This document shows, piece after piece, positions 1-10,722 of a stretch of DNA of 64,000 bases. The stretch's first letter is position 1. Each line of letters begins with the position of its first letter. Made by a program: the position numbers and the translations under genes. The notes beneath the pieces were generated by a model, which saw nothing but the letters and a program-made list of their open reading frames with translations, was not told the origin of the DNA and did no database searches. This DNA comes from Salvia splendens (lineage: Eukaryota > Streptophyta > Magnoliopsida > Lamiales > Lamiaceae), in NCBI RefSeq assembly GCF_004379255.2, contig NC_056048.1, positions 4,774,001 to 4,838,000 of the forward strand, read 5' to 3'.

Positions 1-14
1 TATGTAGGTAAATT

Positions 15-677
15 ATGGCATCATCTTCAACCTCTCGTCGTCGGCTTGCATGTGGTCCTGCGGATCCATCTGTATTATATTTTCAGAGACAACACGTCTC
101 TAACAACATATGGGCAGGAGTTCCATCCGAAGATGTACGCTGCCGACGATTTGAAGGAAAAATTTGGGATGTTCCCATCCAGCAACATGTCTTGACAATA
201 GTGGACCAGATGGGGTTTGGGGGTATGTTAAGGTGTGGTAAACCAAAAGAAATTGACCACCATCTTATCACAGCTCTGATTGAACGTTGGAGGCCAGAGA
301 CTCACACGTTTCACTTTCCAGTCGATGAAGCGACTGTGACACTGGAAGACGTGGAGGTCTTATGGGGCCTGAAAGTTGATGGAGAGGCTCTGACAACTTA
401 CATCCCCCCGACGGACGCGGGATATTGGACGGACAGGTGTATGGATTTTCTAGGATTCATACCGGAAGCATCCGAGTTGAAGGAAATGGCTTTTAAGCTA
501 CGGATCTCCTTCCCGATTCTGGCGGTTGAGAGTCTAGACGGAGGAGTCTCTCGCACAACGACATTCTCTAAATCAACCCCAAAATATTCGTCTCGCACAG
601 AAGACCGAGGTGGAGAATGTGGGACATCACTGAGACCGATGTGTTCGCCTGTACCACCAGTGTGGCTGACAGAGTGA
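15..677 (+). pseudogene. Truncated plant mobile domain (PMD, MAIN-like) ORF
   Basis: The ORF opens with ATG at 15. Residues 1 to about 165 look like the plant mobile domain found in MAIN/MAIL proteins and in many MULE and Gypsy elements. Family-like segments are a start of the type DPSVLYFQ, then LRCGKPKEIDHHLITALIERW, RPETHTFHFP and EATVTLEDVEVLWGL. Similarity stops near the residues KLRISF at about nt 515. The last ~55 residues are only the antisense of the proline-rich tail of the opposing transposase reading frame. Intact family members are longer than 400 residues, so this is a truncated or captured copy. The window starts 14 bp upstream, so an upstream exon cannot be excluded. The family call is from recognition; the truncation is inferred from the loss of resemblance. 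Confidence 0.6.
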
Positions 678-900
678 CGACCTCGAACTGCAGATCTTGG
701 TGGAGGTGGAGGCATAAAATCGTGATCGACATCATCAGTGTGACTGACAGAATGACGACCTCGAACTGCATATCTTGGTGGAGGTGGAGGCAAAGAATCG
801 TCAGCGGCATCATCTATCAACTGATTATCCATCCTTGGTGGAGGTGGGATGCAAAAAATCGTCAGCGGCATCATCTACCAACTGAGTATCCATCCTTGAA
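659..900 (-). repeat. Tandem repeats coding a proline-rich tail
   Basis: Two ~79-bp units (starting near 659 and 738) are followed by about one and a half ~61-bp units that share their GTGGAGGTGG core. Read on the minus strand they encode repeated PPPPPR and DDAADD blocks. The unit near 840-860 has one base more than its neighbours in the CAT-CCC-ACC stretch. That extra base shifts the transposase frame to a stop at 825, while the other frame stays open to 398. The repeats therefore continue the transposase C-terminus, with a frameshift between units. Confidence 0.7.
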
Positions 901-3536
901 TGAGCATTCGGGCAGTTGCGCCTGTCGTGACCTGGTTGACGGCAATGTTTACATCGGCGTCGGGCTCGTGGCTGGTCAGCTTCACGGACATCCATCTGAT
1001 TAGGAATCCTAGTAGTACGGTATCGACCGCGACTTTTAGGCATTAACTGAGCTCGTGAACATTGCAAAGTCCATTCAGGCACGGCCCAATAATCTTGGTG
1101 TCTGGGTGGATTGAACACCGTAGAATATTGGTGTACCCAAACACTTGTGCGGTATACGGGATCAACAAGCGACAGCATGTTGTCGTTTCTAAAACGCGCA
1201 ACTGCCGCTGCATGTGAACATGGAAGTCTCCACATCTGCCACTTTTGACATTTGCAGTGCGAGTCCAAGTACTTTACCTTCCACTTATTAGCGCCCTTTC
1301 CACCAATTCGACGCTTTGTTCGAACCACATAATGCCCTGCAATTGTGTTGGGTGCTCTCACATTATGCAATTGACCTTTTGCATCATTTTTGCACACCTT
1401 TTCATGCGCCCACGGGGTAAGTGGTGTGGCACACTGTGTTGATGCAATTGACCGGTCATTGAACCATTCTATTGTCCTCCAGAATATCATATCAATGCAA
1501 GCTTTAATTGGGAGTTGTCTTGCGCCTCTCAACACATTGTTGTAAGATTCCACCATATTAGTGGAAACCTCACCCCATCTTTTGTGTTTGTCATACGCCA
1601 GATTCCATTTTTCTAACTCCACGGCATCAAGGTACTGCAAAGCCTCGTTGTTGACGTTTCGAAGTAAACGACGTCTGATCTTAAACTTGCGCTTCTTGGT
1701 AGCAATACCAATTTTCCAAACAAGTCTTTTGACCATGATACCTTTGTGATTCTGCAAAACATTCTTTCTAACATGTACCAAGCAAAATCTGTGATGACCC
1801 ACATTGGGTTCTTCTTTCCATATGGGAGAATTCATTGCATCTATGATTCCCACATGCCTATCAGATATGACACATATTTCATGCTTTGCTACATGAAGTC
1901 TAATGCGTTCCATAAACCAATTCCAACTTTCTTTGGTTTCCTCATCAACAATGGCATATGCAACAGGCAAACATTTCTTATTAGCATCAAATCCAACGGC
2001 AATAAGAATTTTACCTCGACATCGTCCACGTAGATGAGTTCCATCAACCGTTAAAACTGGTTTGCATAGTTGAAAAGCCTCCACAGCTGGTCCAAAAGCC
2101 CAGAATACGTACTTGAATACCTTGTTCATACCATTGCTTAATATGTCATCGTGCATCCATTCCACAATTGTGCCAGGATTTTGTCTTTGCACTTCATTCA
2201 AATAAGCTGGTAAAACTTTGAACGACCACTCCCATCCACCGTATACAAGCTCAATCGCTGTCCTCCGAGCATACCATGCTTTCTTGTAACTAACTTTGAC
2301 ATGAAATCTATTTTCAATATCCGCCACAATTGCTTTTACCTTGTAGCAAGGATCGTTTTCTATCTGATGGCGAACACTCAACGCTATCATACCCGACGAA
2401 AGATTAGCGTGACCATTATAGTTACGATCCCCCATGCAAGTATGAGCAGTGCTGAACACTCTAATTTGCCAGTGTTCATCATGCTTCCTCAGTGTTGCTC
2501 GGCACTCCCACAAACATGGCGGTAAGGACTTATCTTTCGGATTTCCCTGTGGCCACTTACAAACTGCATGCCATCTCTTTCCTTTACTTTCAACAACTGT
2601 ATATTGTCGGATTTTTTCCAAATGCCAATGAGTCACAGCTGCCTTCAATTCCAACTTCGTTCTAAATTTAGTATGCAAACCGACATTGGTAGGATCCTTT
2701 TCACTCCAATAATGCACACTGGGATCATCACGCTCAAAGTTTTTGGGATCAAAACTATCATATGGACCTGGTAAGGTGCGAAAGTAGTTGATTCCAGACT
2801 GTGGGAACTGTGGAACTACTCTTCCTCCAACTGCCCTTCCACCAACTGATGTTTCTCCAACTGCTGTTTCTCCAAGTGGAATGGATGGTCTTGAAGCAAC
2901 AAATTGTTCATCATCCGACGGATCACCATCTGAGTCTGTACTAACCGTGTCGGAATCTTCAGAATTATAAGGTGATTGTGGATCAAGAAAGTCGGCTTTA
3001 TCAGGACCTATTATGTCCTCCACCACATCACAATTGTCACGATCCCCTAAATGCACGCCTCCAGCTTCAAAATCTTGTGTTGCAGCTAAATATGGTTCTT
3101 CGGCTCTCGTAGACGTACCAACATCAAAATCTTGTGTTGCAGCAAAATATGGTTCTTGGGCTCTCGTTGACGTACCAGCATCATAACTTATGACATGATG
3201 ACTATGATGTTGAGTAATTGCCGAATACTCAACATATAATTCAATTACACCTCCAATAACCATACTCTCACTAAACATTAGTTGCATGCATACTTCTTCT
3301 AGTTGAACACCTATAAACGTGACTCCGGATCCAAAGCATATAGTACGTTTCCATATTATTTGAATATTGTTTTCATATATGCTTATCCCCATCCTTTCAC
3401 AAATTTTTTCCACAAGGTCATCGTACGAAATTGTTTCATCCAACATAATGAATCCTTTAGCAAAAGGAGGATCATACGAAATAACTGCTCCGGGAATTAT
3501 CTTTCCACCCCAATATAAATTGACACACCACGTCAT
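825..3536 (-). CDS. Mutator-like element (MULE/MuDR) transposase
   Basis: Large single exon of about 903 residues. I start it at the ATG at 3536 because the frame upstream reads like intron and a TTATTGCAG acceptor ends at 3542. In order there is a PB1-like N-terminus (about 1-105), an acidic linker with a 19-residue repeat (GTSTRAxEPYxAATQDF, twice), a MuDR N-terminal DNA-binding domain (about 285-370), and a MULE DDE catalytic domain (about 490-690) with aspartates in LTVDGTHL and VISDRH. A SWIM zinc finger follows (CKC...CSHA, about 760-780), then a CX2CX4HX4C zinc knuckle (about 862-875). The product would cut and reinsert the element in the nucleus. The C-terminus ends at a frameshift inside tandem repeats. 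Any 5' exon lies beyond the acceptor. I could not define terminal inverted repeats, so the element borders are unknown. Confidence 0.85.
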   Translation of the reverse strand: MTWCVNLYWGGKIIPGAVISYDPPFAKGFIMLDETISYDDLVEKICERMGISIYENNIQIIWKRTICFGSGVTFIGVQLEEVCMQLMFSESMVIGGVIELYVEYSAITQHHSHHVISYDAGTSTRAQEPYFAATQDFDVGTSTRAEEPYLAATQDFEAGGVHLGDRDNCDVVEDIIGPDKADFLDPQSPYNSEDSDTVSTDSDGDPSDDEQFVASRPSIPLGETAVGETSVGGRAVGGRVVPQFPQSGINYFRTLPGPYDSFDPKNFERDDPSVHYWSEKDPTNVGLHTKFRTKLELKAAVTHWHLEKIRQYTVVESKGKRWHAVCKWPQGNPKDKSLPPCLWECRATLRKHDEHWQIRVFSTAHTCMGDRNYNGHANLSSGMIALSVRHQIENDPCYKVKAIVADIENRFHVKVSYKKAWYARRTAIELVYGGWEWSFKVLPAYLNEVQRQNPGTIVEWMHDDILSNGMNKVFKYVFWAFGPAVEAFQLCKPVLTVDGTHLRGRCRGKILIAVGFDANKKCLPVAYAIVDEETKESWNWFMERIRLHVAKHEICVISDRHVGIIDAMNSPIWKEEPNVGHHRFCLVHVRKNVLQNHKGIMVKRLVWKIGIATKKRKFKIRRRLLRNVNNEALQYLDAVELEKWNLAYDKHKRWGEVSTNMVESYNNVLRGARQLPIKACIDMIFWRTIEWFNDRSIASTQCATPLTPWAHEKVCKNDAKGQLHNVRAPNTIAGHYVVRTKRRIGGKGANKWKVKYLDSHCKCQKWQMWRLPCSHAAAVARFRNDNMLSLVDPVYRTSVWVHQYSTVFNPPRHQDYWAVPEWTLQCSRAQLMPKSRGRYRTTRIPNQMDVREADQPRARRRCKHCRQPGHDRRNCPNAHSRMDTQLVDDAADDFLHPTSTKDG

Positions 3537-3543
3537 ACTATCT

Positions 3544-4069
3544 GCAATAATGTAAAACACAAATAAATATGTATTATTTTTACATTCATCATTATGTAGA
3601 GTCAGCCAAAAAATTGACAAAATAATTCTATTAAATACACTACAATATGTATTATCATAACAATCCATAAAATATACTATAACATATAATAGCATAACAA
3701 TTGGTCAAAATATTTCCATTAAAATATATACTATCATAATAATCCATCAAAATATTAGTGTACCCATAATAATTGGTCAAACTATTATATTAATTACACT
3801 ACAATATATATTATCACAACAATCAATCAAATATTGGAAGACTAATGTTTAGAAGAATGGGTCTAAAATTTGATATACTAACCGATTAGAAGGACTAATG
3901 GTTGAAAGAATTAGCCAAATTCAAAATATCCACGCTTAAATCCACCACCGGGTCGACCCGAGCGAAAGGTTTTTATGCGTTTGGGAAGGGTTTTCGCGTT
4001 TTGGGGAGGGAAAGTGTTTAGGGTCGCGATGTTGGGGGAGATCTGATAAGGATATGGTTCAACAGAAAC
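3544..4069. other. AT-rich leader/intron upstream of the MULE transposase
   Basis: AT-rich sequence on the 5' side of the transposase exon, with several similar runs of the type AATTGGTCAAA / AATCCATCAAAATAT between about 3660 and 3840. The block 3940-4050 is more GC-rich. No ORF is supported. It probably contains the first intron and promoter side of the transposase gene. Confidence 0.4.
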
Positions 4070-4294
4070 ACGCCGCTCAAATTGGCGTTTTTAAGCATAA
4101 CACGCCAACCTCAGTGGCGTTTTTATTAATTAAACACGCCAACTACATTGGCGTTTTACCTGGTATACACGCCAACTTCATTGGCGTTTTTTCCCGTCGC
4201 TGTATTTGGCGAAAATACACCTCCAATACGACGCGAAGATAAACGCCAATGAGGTTGGCGTTTTTACTAATAGAAACGCCAATGTGGTTGGCGT
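4070..4294. repeat. Array of six ACGCCAA...TTGGCGT palindromes
   Basis: Six short inverted repeats with arms ACGCC(AA) and (TT)GGCGT start at 4070, 4102, 4136, 4169, 4243 and 4276, so neighbours are 32-34 bp apart except for one 74-bp gap. Loops are 5-9 nt and differ between units, while the arms are kept. The second unit has GTGGCGT instead of TTGGCGT, and the first has a weaker left arm. The gap (about 4190-4242) contains a lone TTGGCG. AT-rich spacers with T runs separate the units. Each unit could fold as a hairpin or bind a symmetric protein. Function is unknown. Confidence 0.85.
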
Positions 4295-4329
4295 TTTTGC
4301 CATTTTTGGAATAGATAACAAAATGGGTA

Positions 4330-5151
4330 CATTTACGTAATCTTTAGTGTAAAGTGCCCCATAAACCCGATTTTCCCCCTATTTAAGTGTTTTTCTAATG
4401 AGGTAATGATCATAAAATCACAAAATTTAATCGAAATTCGATATTTTTCTGGATATAAAAATTACTAGTTGATATCATGAATTCATATGTTGTAGTGAAT
4501 TTTCCATTAGTTTTATTTTTTTCCTAAATTGAATTCAACGCTCCACGTCAAATTATGCAGACGACAAGGTCTTACTTTTCCTAGGTGTAAACCGCATCTT
4601 TTAGTGCGTTACTTAATGTTCAAATTTTCTCTCAATTTTCACTGAAATTCCACATCGTAATAAATTCACTACACCGCAGAAGTACATGATTTTTACGACC
4701 AAATTTTAAGTTGGTGGAAAATTACATTTCAGCCAAATTTTGTAATTTTAAATACCTAAGACAAAAAAATTTTTATTTAGGAGTAACCTTAAGCTATTTG
4801 CATTTTATTAAAGAAAGAAGAAAAAAAGCACAACCTGGCCGGCCTCATTAAATGCTCTTTAACATAAATCGAGTGGTAGGAGTAGAAAAAGAGTGGCAGT
4901 CAATTAATTTGTGAGCATTAATTTGATTCTCTCTTTTATTTTGACAACAATTGCATCAACCAACATAATGTTTGGTTGTAATAATTGCAAAAGATTTGTG
5001 AGCATTAATTTGATGTGTCCATCGCAGTTGTAACACAATTTTTTTTTTTTAAATGGAATCCACAATGCAACAGACAAAATTTATCAGTGGTAGTATTGAT
5101 TAGCATTGCAATTGTTAATGAAGCCTCTCACTCCTTTTGTATTGATTGCAG
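4330..5151. other. AT-rich region before the RING exon; N-terminal exon not found
   Basis: AT-rich spacer ending in a pyrimidine-rich acceptor (TTGATTGCAG) at 5151. I looked for the N-terminal exon expected for WAV3-type genes and saw no ORF resembling it, so this stretch is intron or foreign sequence. Confidence 0.4.
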
Positions 5152-6426
5152 ACATTGTGCGCCATATGTCTCGACCCTCTAAACTACAGCTCCGGCAGCG
5201 GCCAGGGCCAGGCGATCTTCACGGCCCAGTGCTCGCACGCCTTCCATTTCGCGTGCATTTCCTCGAACGTGCGCCATGGCAGCGTCACCTGCCCCATCTG
5301 CCGCGCCAACTGGACTCAGCTCCCTCGCAACCTGAATGCCCGATGCTCCGTGCACTCCATCAAGCCGGACCCGATCCTCCAGATCCTCGATGACTCCATC
5401 GCCAATTCCCGAGTCCACAGGCGATCCTTCCTCCGCTCTGCTCGCTATGACGACGACGACCCCATCGACCCTGACCACACGGCCGCCAACTATCCGCGTC
5501 TCCATCTCTCCCTCGCTCGTCCCGCCATCCTGTCTAATGTTCCTTCGGCCTCATACGACGAATCGCCCTCAAATGGAGGGACTCCCCTGTTTTCCTCTGT
5601 TTCGCCTACCAGCAGGGCTTGTCTCTGTGTGAGGCTTTCTCACCAGCCCGCGACGGATTTGGTTCTGGTCGCGAGCCCCAACGGCCCGCACTTGAGGCTG
5701 ATGAAGCAGGCGATGGCGTTGGTCGTTTTCTCGCTCCGGCCCATGGACCGTTTAGCTATCGTGACGTACTCCTCTGCTGCTGCGCGCGTCTTCCCCCTGA
5801 GACGCATGACGTCGTATGGGAAGAGGACCGCGTTGCAAGTCATCGACCGGATGTTCTACATGGGGCAGGCGGATCCGATGGAGGGGCTCAAGAAAGGGGC
5901 GAAGATACTCGACGACCGTGTCCACAAGAACGTGCAATCTAGCATCCTGCATCTGACCGACACCCCTTCGAGATCCTACCATCGGTTCGACATGGAGGTT
6001 GGAGTCGTGGTCCACCGGTTCCATGTGGGGTTCGGTTTTGGGGAATCGAGTGGGTTCATCATGCACCGGTTCGAGGAGTTTCTGGCGAGGACGCTGGGAG
6101 GGGCGGTGAGGGACGTGCAGGTGAGGATCGATCAGGGGGCGAGGATCGTTAGGATCGAGGAGCTGAGAGGGGGTGAGGAGAGGAACATACCGGTGTATCT
6201 GCCGGATTGTGGGCCCGTGCGCGTGGAGTACAGCTACACGGAAGGCGGGGGCGATGGCGAGTGCGTGAGACGAGGCGAGGCTGTCGTAGCGGATAAGGGA
6301 GATGGGAGTGGCGAGGGAGATGGTGTGGGGATAGGTGGAAGGATAAGCAGTGGTGAGAGCTGGGATTTTCATGATCCTTTCATGGCTAGAAGATGGGCTA
6401 AACATTTGCATGGTTATAGGCTTTAG
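5152..6426 (+). CDS. RING-vWA E3 ubiquitin ligase, WAV3/WAVH2-like, 5' end missing
   Basis: The exon opens in frame right after the acceptor at 5151 and runs 424 codons to a TAG. It begins with a C3HC4/RING-H2-type finger (CAIC...CSHAFHFACI...CPIC, about residues 3-50). A linker follows, then a vWA-like domain (from about 165) of the WAV3/WAVH2 type, which has VASPNGPHLR where other family members have the metal-binding DVSGSM. The end HDPFMARRWAKHLHGYRL is the typical family terminus. WAV3-family proteins are E3 ubiquitin ligases involved in root growth responses. Family members are about 700 residues. Here the ~120 residues before the RING are absent, either in an exon more than ~5 kb upstream beyond the MULE or lost. 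There is no ATG at the exon start, so as it stands the gene cannot be translated from this exon alone. Confidence 0.85.
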   Translation, partial: TLCAICLDPLNYSSGSGQGQAIFTAQCSHAFHFACISSNVRHGSVTCPICRANWTQLPRNLNARCSVHSIKPDPILQILDDSIANSRVHRRSFLRSARYDDDDPIDPDHTAANYPRLHLSLARPAILSNVPSASYDESPSNGGTPLFSSVSPTSRACLCVRLSHQPATDLVLVASPNGPHLRLMKQAMALVVFSLRPMDRLAIVTYSSAAARVFPLRRMTSYGKRTALQVIDRMFYMGQADPMEGLKKGAKILDDRVHKNVQSSILHLTDTPSRSYHRFDMEVGVVVHRFHVGFGFGESSGFIMHRFEEFLARTLGGAVRDVQVRIDQGARIVRIEELRGGEERNIPVYLPDCGPVRVEYSYTEGGGDGECVRRGEAVVADKGDGSGEGDGVGIGGRISSGESWDFHDPFMARRWAKHLHGYRL

Positions 6427-7021
6427 TTGGTTTCTTGTTGTATTCATTGTAACTCTACACACACATTTGATTTAGTTTTATTTTTTAGGTCTCGTCTTTG
6501 AATAAATTAATTTTCCAGAACATGATAATGTGGTTCAGATTAGATATTAAGTCAGATCAAAAGAGTTTAGTGTATACAGTGTTTTGTTAGGCTAAATATT
6601 ACTACTCCATAAGAAATACTACAATCATGATTTCTCTCATATTTTACTCTTCAAATCAACCACTAATCTCTCCTCCTTAGAAATAAAATCATAACTAAGA
6701 CGTCTTGGTACGTGTTAATGACTCATTAATAGTACTCCATCACTTTCCATCTTCATCTTTGAAATTGCCGGCATCACAAAACCAACTGAATCGACTATGA
6801 TTGACTCCCCATGTAATTATTGGAGTATTAAATGATGCGCGAGTTTATAAAAATCTTACTTTAAATGGTTACATGGTTTGCTCTAACAACAAACCTGAAA
6901 ATGAATTCTAAATTGATGAAAATAGAAGGTTGGATAATTATAGTCACTAATCATTATGGATAATCAGAGATGAGAAGGAAATATCTTATTACAAAAGTAC
7001 TCTCCAACAGAGATAGATAGG
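6427..7021. other. 3' UTR and AT-rich spacer
   Basis: Sequence after the RING gene stop. The first ~100 bp probably hold the 3' UTR and polyadenylation region (AATAAATT near 6501). No further gene or clear repeat seen. Confidence 0.4.
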
Positions 7022-7918
7022 GGCATAGATCCTCTCCTGTGGTTCCTCCACAGCAGATGGTGCTGTGCACCAAAACGATGCCGTTGCAATCATTTCCAAC
7101 TTTAAATCTTTTGCTCCCTTCTCCTTCTACCGTATTCTTTAATATTCCTATTGATACACTTCCACAATTTTTTGTGATTATTTTATTATATACTTAGAAG
7201 GATATATGACAATTTTTTATTTCAATAAGTTTTACTATAAAATATTCCAAGCGCAAATGTAAGAATTTTCTCTTTGATAATCTCTTATTTTTAATGCTCA
7301 CTGTGTAGAAAGGTTATTAAATTTAATCTTTTAATTTGCCTTCATGTACTTCTAAAATACTCCATATTAATGAAACCGAAAAAAATACTACATATTATGG
7401 AAAATCCTTTGTGTGGAAAAATTTAAAATATAAATAATCACTTTAAATGCATATTGTTAAAAATATTTTCTTTACTTTTTACATTTTAAAATAAAGGAAA
7501 GCATAACAAAAAATTTAAGCTTTTAATTATAACCTTTAGTGTAGAGAATATTAAAAATAAAATAGTTTCATCACACAATGAAAATTAATCAAGTAAAAAA
7601 GCTTAAAATTTTTAATGAACCTTTTCTAAATATAGAGAGTATTACAAATAAAATAGTATAAAAAAATCGCATAATATTTGCGTGTGAAAGTTATTTTAAG
7701 TTATAAAATTGTTTAGACCATAAATTATTATTAAAAGATAGCCTTTTAGTAACTAAATTTAGAAGAAATTTTGTGCGTATCATCACTAGAAATATTAAAG
7801 AATACGGCAGAAGGGGATGGACTAATAAAGTCAAAAGATTTAAGGTAGTAAATGACGTTGAACGGTGTCGTTTTGGTGCACAGCACCTTGTGCTGTGGAG
7901 ATCCATTCCCAATAGATA
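7022..7918. mobile_element. Non-autonomous DNA transposon with ~150-bp terminal inverted repeats
   Basis: The left arm (about 7022-7170) is the reverse complement of the right arm (about 7769-7918). A perfect 20-bp core pairs 7059-7078 (GGTGCTGTGCACCAAAACGA) with 7868-7887, and an inner block pairs 7129-7147 with 7790-7808 (AATATTAAAGAATACGG). Arms differ by scattered substitutions and a small indel near the outer end. The ~600 bp between the arms is AT-rich and has no coding capacity. Long TIRs suggest a Mutator-like MITE. I could not fix the exact ends or target duplication. Confidence 0.75.
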
Positions 7919-8168
7919 CAGACAGTGGTGATGCCAATCTGTCCATTGTTTACAATTATTGTTTCTCTTTCTCTCTCTTGAATTTCACCTTGTGGGTAAC
8001 TCGTGGGTGGCCGCAGCAGAGAGCAGTCAAATCTTTTCCCACTTCCATCACTTTCTGCTGTACAACAAAATAAAGTTGCATATACTATTCCAATACACCA
8101 AAACCCCACATTGTTTACTACATTAATCAATCTGCAATTTGCAAGATCTCTTCTTCCCCTTCGCCCCG
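7919..8168 (+). promoter_or_regulatory. Promoter/5' leader of the first MYB-CC gene
   Basis: Short gap between the transposon and the ATG at 8169, including the pyrimidine-rich leader TCTCTTCTTCCCCTTCGCCC. The transposon lies only ~250 bp from the start codon, so it could influence the promoter. No specific operator recognised. Confidence 0.35.
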
Positions 8169-10722
8169 ATGTTTCCCAGGTTGATTCAGCCCTGCGACTC
8201 CTCCTCCTTGCTCGCCCAGGAAAACATCAACGCCTACGGTCAACGCGCCGCCGGCGACCCCTGCCTCGTCCTCACCTCCGACCCCAAGCCCCGCCTCCGC
8301 TGGACCGCCGACCTCCACGAGCGCTTCGTCGACGCCGTCACGCAGCTTGGTGGCGCTGGCAGTCAGCATTCCTTTTCCCCCTTTTCAGCTACTTTTTCAA
8401 TTATTGACTTTATTTAATTTGATTTTATTTTATTATCGGTTATTGTTGATTGGTTGGCCGTTTGTACGGATAGCGGAAATTTGGGGATGATTTGTGATGT
8501 GTGCCTTTTTTTACTGGTGAATGCTTGAATCTGTGGATTGAGTTTGTTTGTTGGTAGTTGGATAATTAGGGCAAATATGAGACTGAGTTTCGGATTAGGA
8601 AGAATATGGCATTGCAAAAATTGGTTAATTGATTTAATGCATAACTGTTTAATTTGTTTGAATTGGAAGGTATTTGCTCTGTAATGGTATAAATTTGTTT
8701 ACAAGATCTAGTTTTGGTTGGTTGGAGTAGCTTATTTATGTTTGCTAAGTCAGTTATACTGTTCTCTATCAACGACTAACAGATAATTGCTACTACAATG
8801 TATGGGCAGAGATTCTGAAAAGTAGTAGTAATCTAGCTGTAGTTGAGCTTGTTCCCGAGTACGAAATCTAGCATATCCCCCACACAACGAAAAGAACAAT
8901 CTTCATCGGGAAAACTGGTCGTTGCTCGCTTATCAGTTTTTCTACCTTTAAATCCGTGATATATAGTTAGGTGTGTTGTGTGTAGGGGAGGATCGATTCC
9001 TTTCCTGACACAGCATAGAACTGGTAGAGCGCCTTACTAAGTTCTTCCACAAGGAGCTATCAGGTTCACAATAAAATTTTGCATATGGAACTCGAAAATA
9101 GGGATCACAAAACAATACATTTTCCCTTTCTTGTAAGCCATTATTTCCAAGGCACTTCGCCAAATCTTGCAAGTGTTTGATTTATATTTCTACATCTGTT
9201 TCATGAATGTCGGTGGGACCAGTTTTAAGGCAACTTAAAGAAATATTTCTGCGATGCTGTGTTTTGTATAGGCTTTGCAGATTTTAAGTAAGTTTCTGCC
9301 TGTGGGAGCCTTGACTTTTAAATGACTCAGCTTGGCTCTTTTTTTGCAGAGGCCACTCCTAAGGCTATAATGCGTACAATGGGTGTTAAGGGCTTGACTT
9401 TGTTTCACTTAAAGAGTCATCTCCAGGTTTTCTTTCGTACCTTTTTTCCCCGATTATCCAAATCATTTGTTTGTATGTCCATGAAGCTTGTTTTCTTCCA
9501 TACTATTCCAACTTGTTTGACATCATATTTCATACTTCCTTGCAGAAATACAGATTAGGAAAGCAGTCTGGGAAGGAACTTGGTGAGGCTTCGAAAGATG
9601 GTAGGTTCAATTACCTTAAGCTATCTTCACTATCATTGAGCTATGAACTGAATTTTATCTTATCTCCTCCTAGCCTTGATGCCTTCTGTAAAAGATTAGA
9701 GCCTATTGCGTTAAAGAGAATGAAAGCAATCCTATATTGACTCAACACACCCATCCAAGTTCTGAACTGTACTCAATGAGGGACATGAGGGATAGTAATA
9801 GAAACATTTGTTTTATCAAAATGACTTGCCCTATTGACTATTTTCATAGTACATTTGGCTAGGTTTTAAGCAAGAACTTCCCGTATTCGCAAAAATAATT
9901 TAACTGTTCGTTTTTCACATGGTGAGACATGCAGGTGCATACCTTTTGGACAGCCCTCGTGCCAGCATCTCTCCCCAAGACTTACAGGCATCCGACATTA
10001 ATGAGTAAGGATTTGAATTGTAGAATTTATATTCAATGCTGACAAAGTCTAGAAGCTATATCAATGATTGGATGATATGACAGGGGTTACGCAGTGAAGG
10101 AAGCACTAAGAGCGCAAATGGAAGTTCAGAGCAAACTGCATTTGCAAGTCGAAGTAAGCTCGTTATTAAATAGTGAAAATTTCAGCGGTATACGATACTC
10201 TGGTCGAGTCTGGCTTTAACTTTATTATATAAAAACGCGTTGCAGGCTGAAAAGCATTTGCAGATCCGTCAAGAAGCCGAGAGAAGATACTTGGCCATGC
10301 TCGAAAGAGCTTGCAAGATGCTGGCTGATCAGATTCTTGGAACAACAGTGACAAACGACGATGGAGATGGATATCAAGGGAAAGGAGCAAAGGCGTCGCC
10401 TAATGTCTCTCAGAACCCACATGTATCATCGTATCCTTCGCAGTCCGCAGACGAGCTGGGAGTCCCTGGCACTGTGGAATTGACCACCCCCAATCTCCAT
10501 CAGCAGCAACGCGGTGATTGCTCCACCGAAAGCTGCCTGACTTCCCATGAGAGTCCTGTTGGGCTGCCTCCGGAAGGGTCACCTCCCCAGGGAAAGAGGG
10601 CGCTGCTGAACGTGGATTCGACAAATAACTCGTTCATATGGGGAGGCGAATCGGACGGGCATGCACCTGATTTACAGATGGTAAGAGTTGGTTCACATGG
10701 AATTGCAGGATGTGGTGTATAA
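8169..10722 (+). CDS. MYB-CC (GARP, PHR1-like) transcription factor 1
   Basis: Six coding exons join in frame to 313 residues: 8169-8361, 9350-9426, 9546-9600, 9935-10004, 10084-10153, 10246-10722. All introns are GT-AG. Exon 1 ends in the first base of the Lys codon that gives the family sequence KATPKAIM. The single-repeat MYB (GARP) domain at about 35-95 has PKPRLRWTADLHERFVDAV, GVKGLTLFHLKSHLQKYR. The MYB-CC coiled coil (about 130-180) contains VKEALRAQMEVQSKLHLQVE and ERRYLAMLERACKM. The tail has the family-like KRALLNVDSTNNSFIWG. MYB-CC proteins bind P1BS-type sites (GNATATNC) as dimers in the nucleus; known members control phosphate-starvation or vascular genes. Which clade this one belongs to is uncertain. 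Confidence 0.9.

Noticed and set aside
5752..6462. Minus-strand ORF of 236 codons
   Set aside because: Antisense of the RING-vWA coding exon.
10680..10709. Possible extra intron near the end of MYB-CC 1 (GTAAGAG...TTGCAG)
   Set aside because: It would be under 30 nt, too short for a plant intron.
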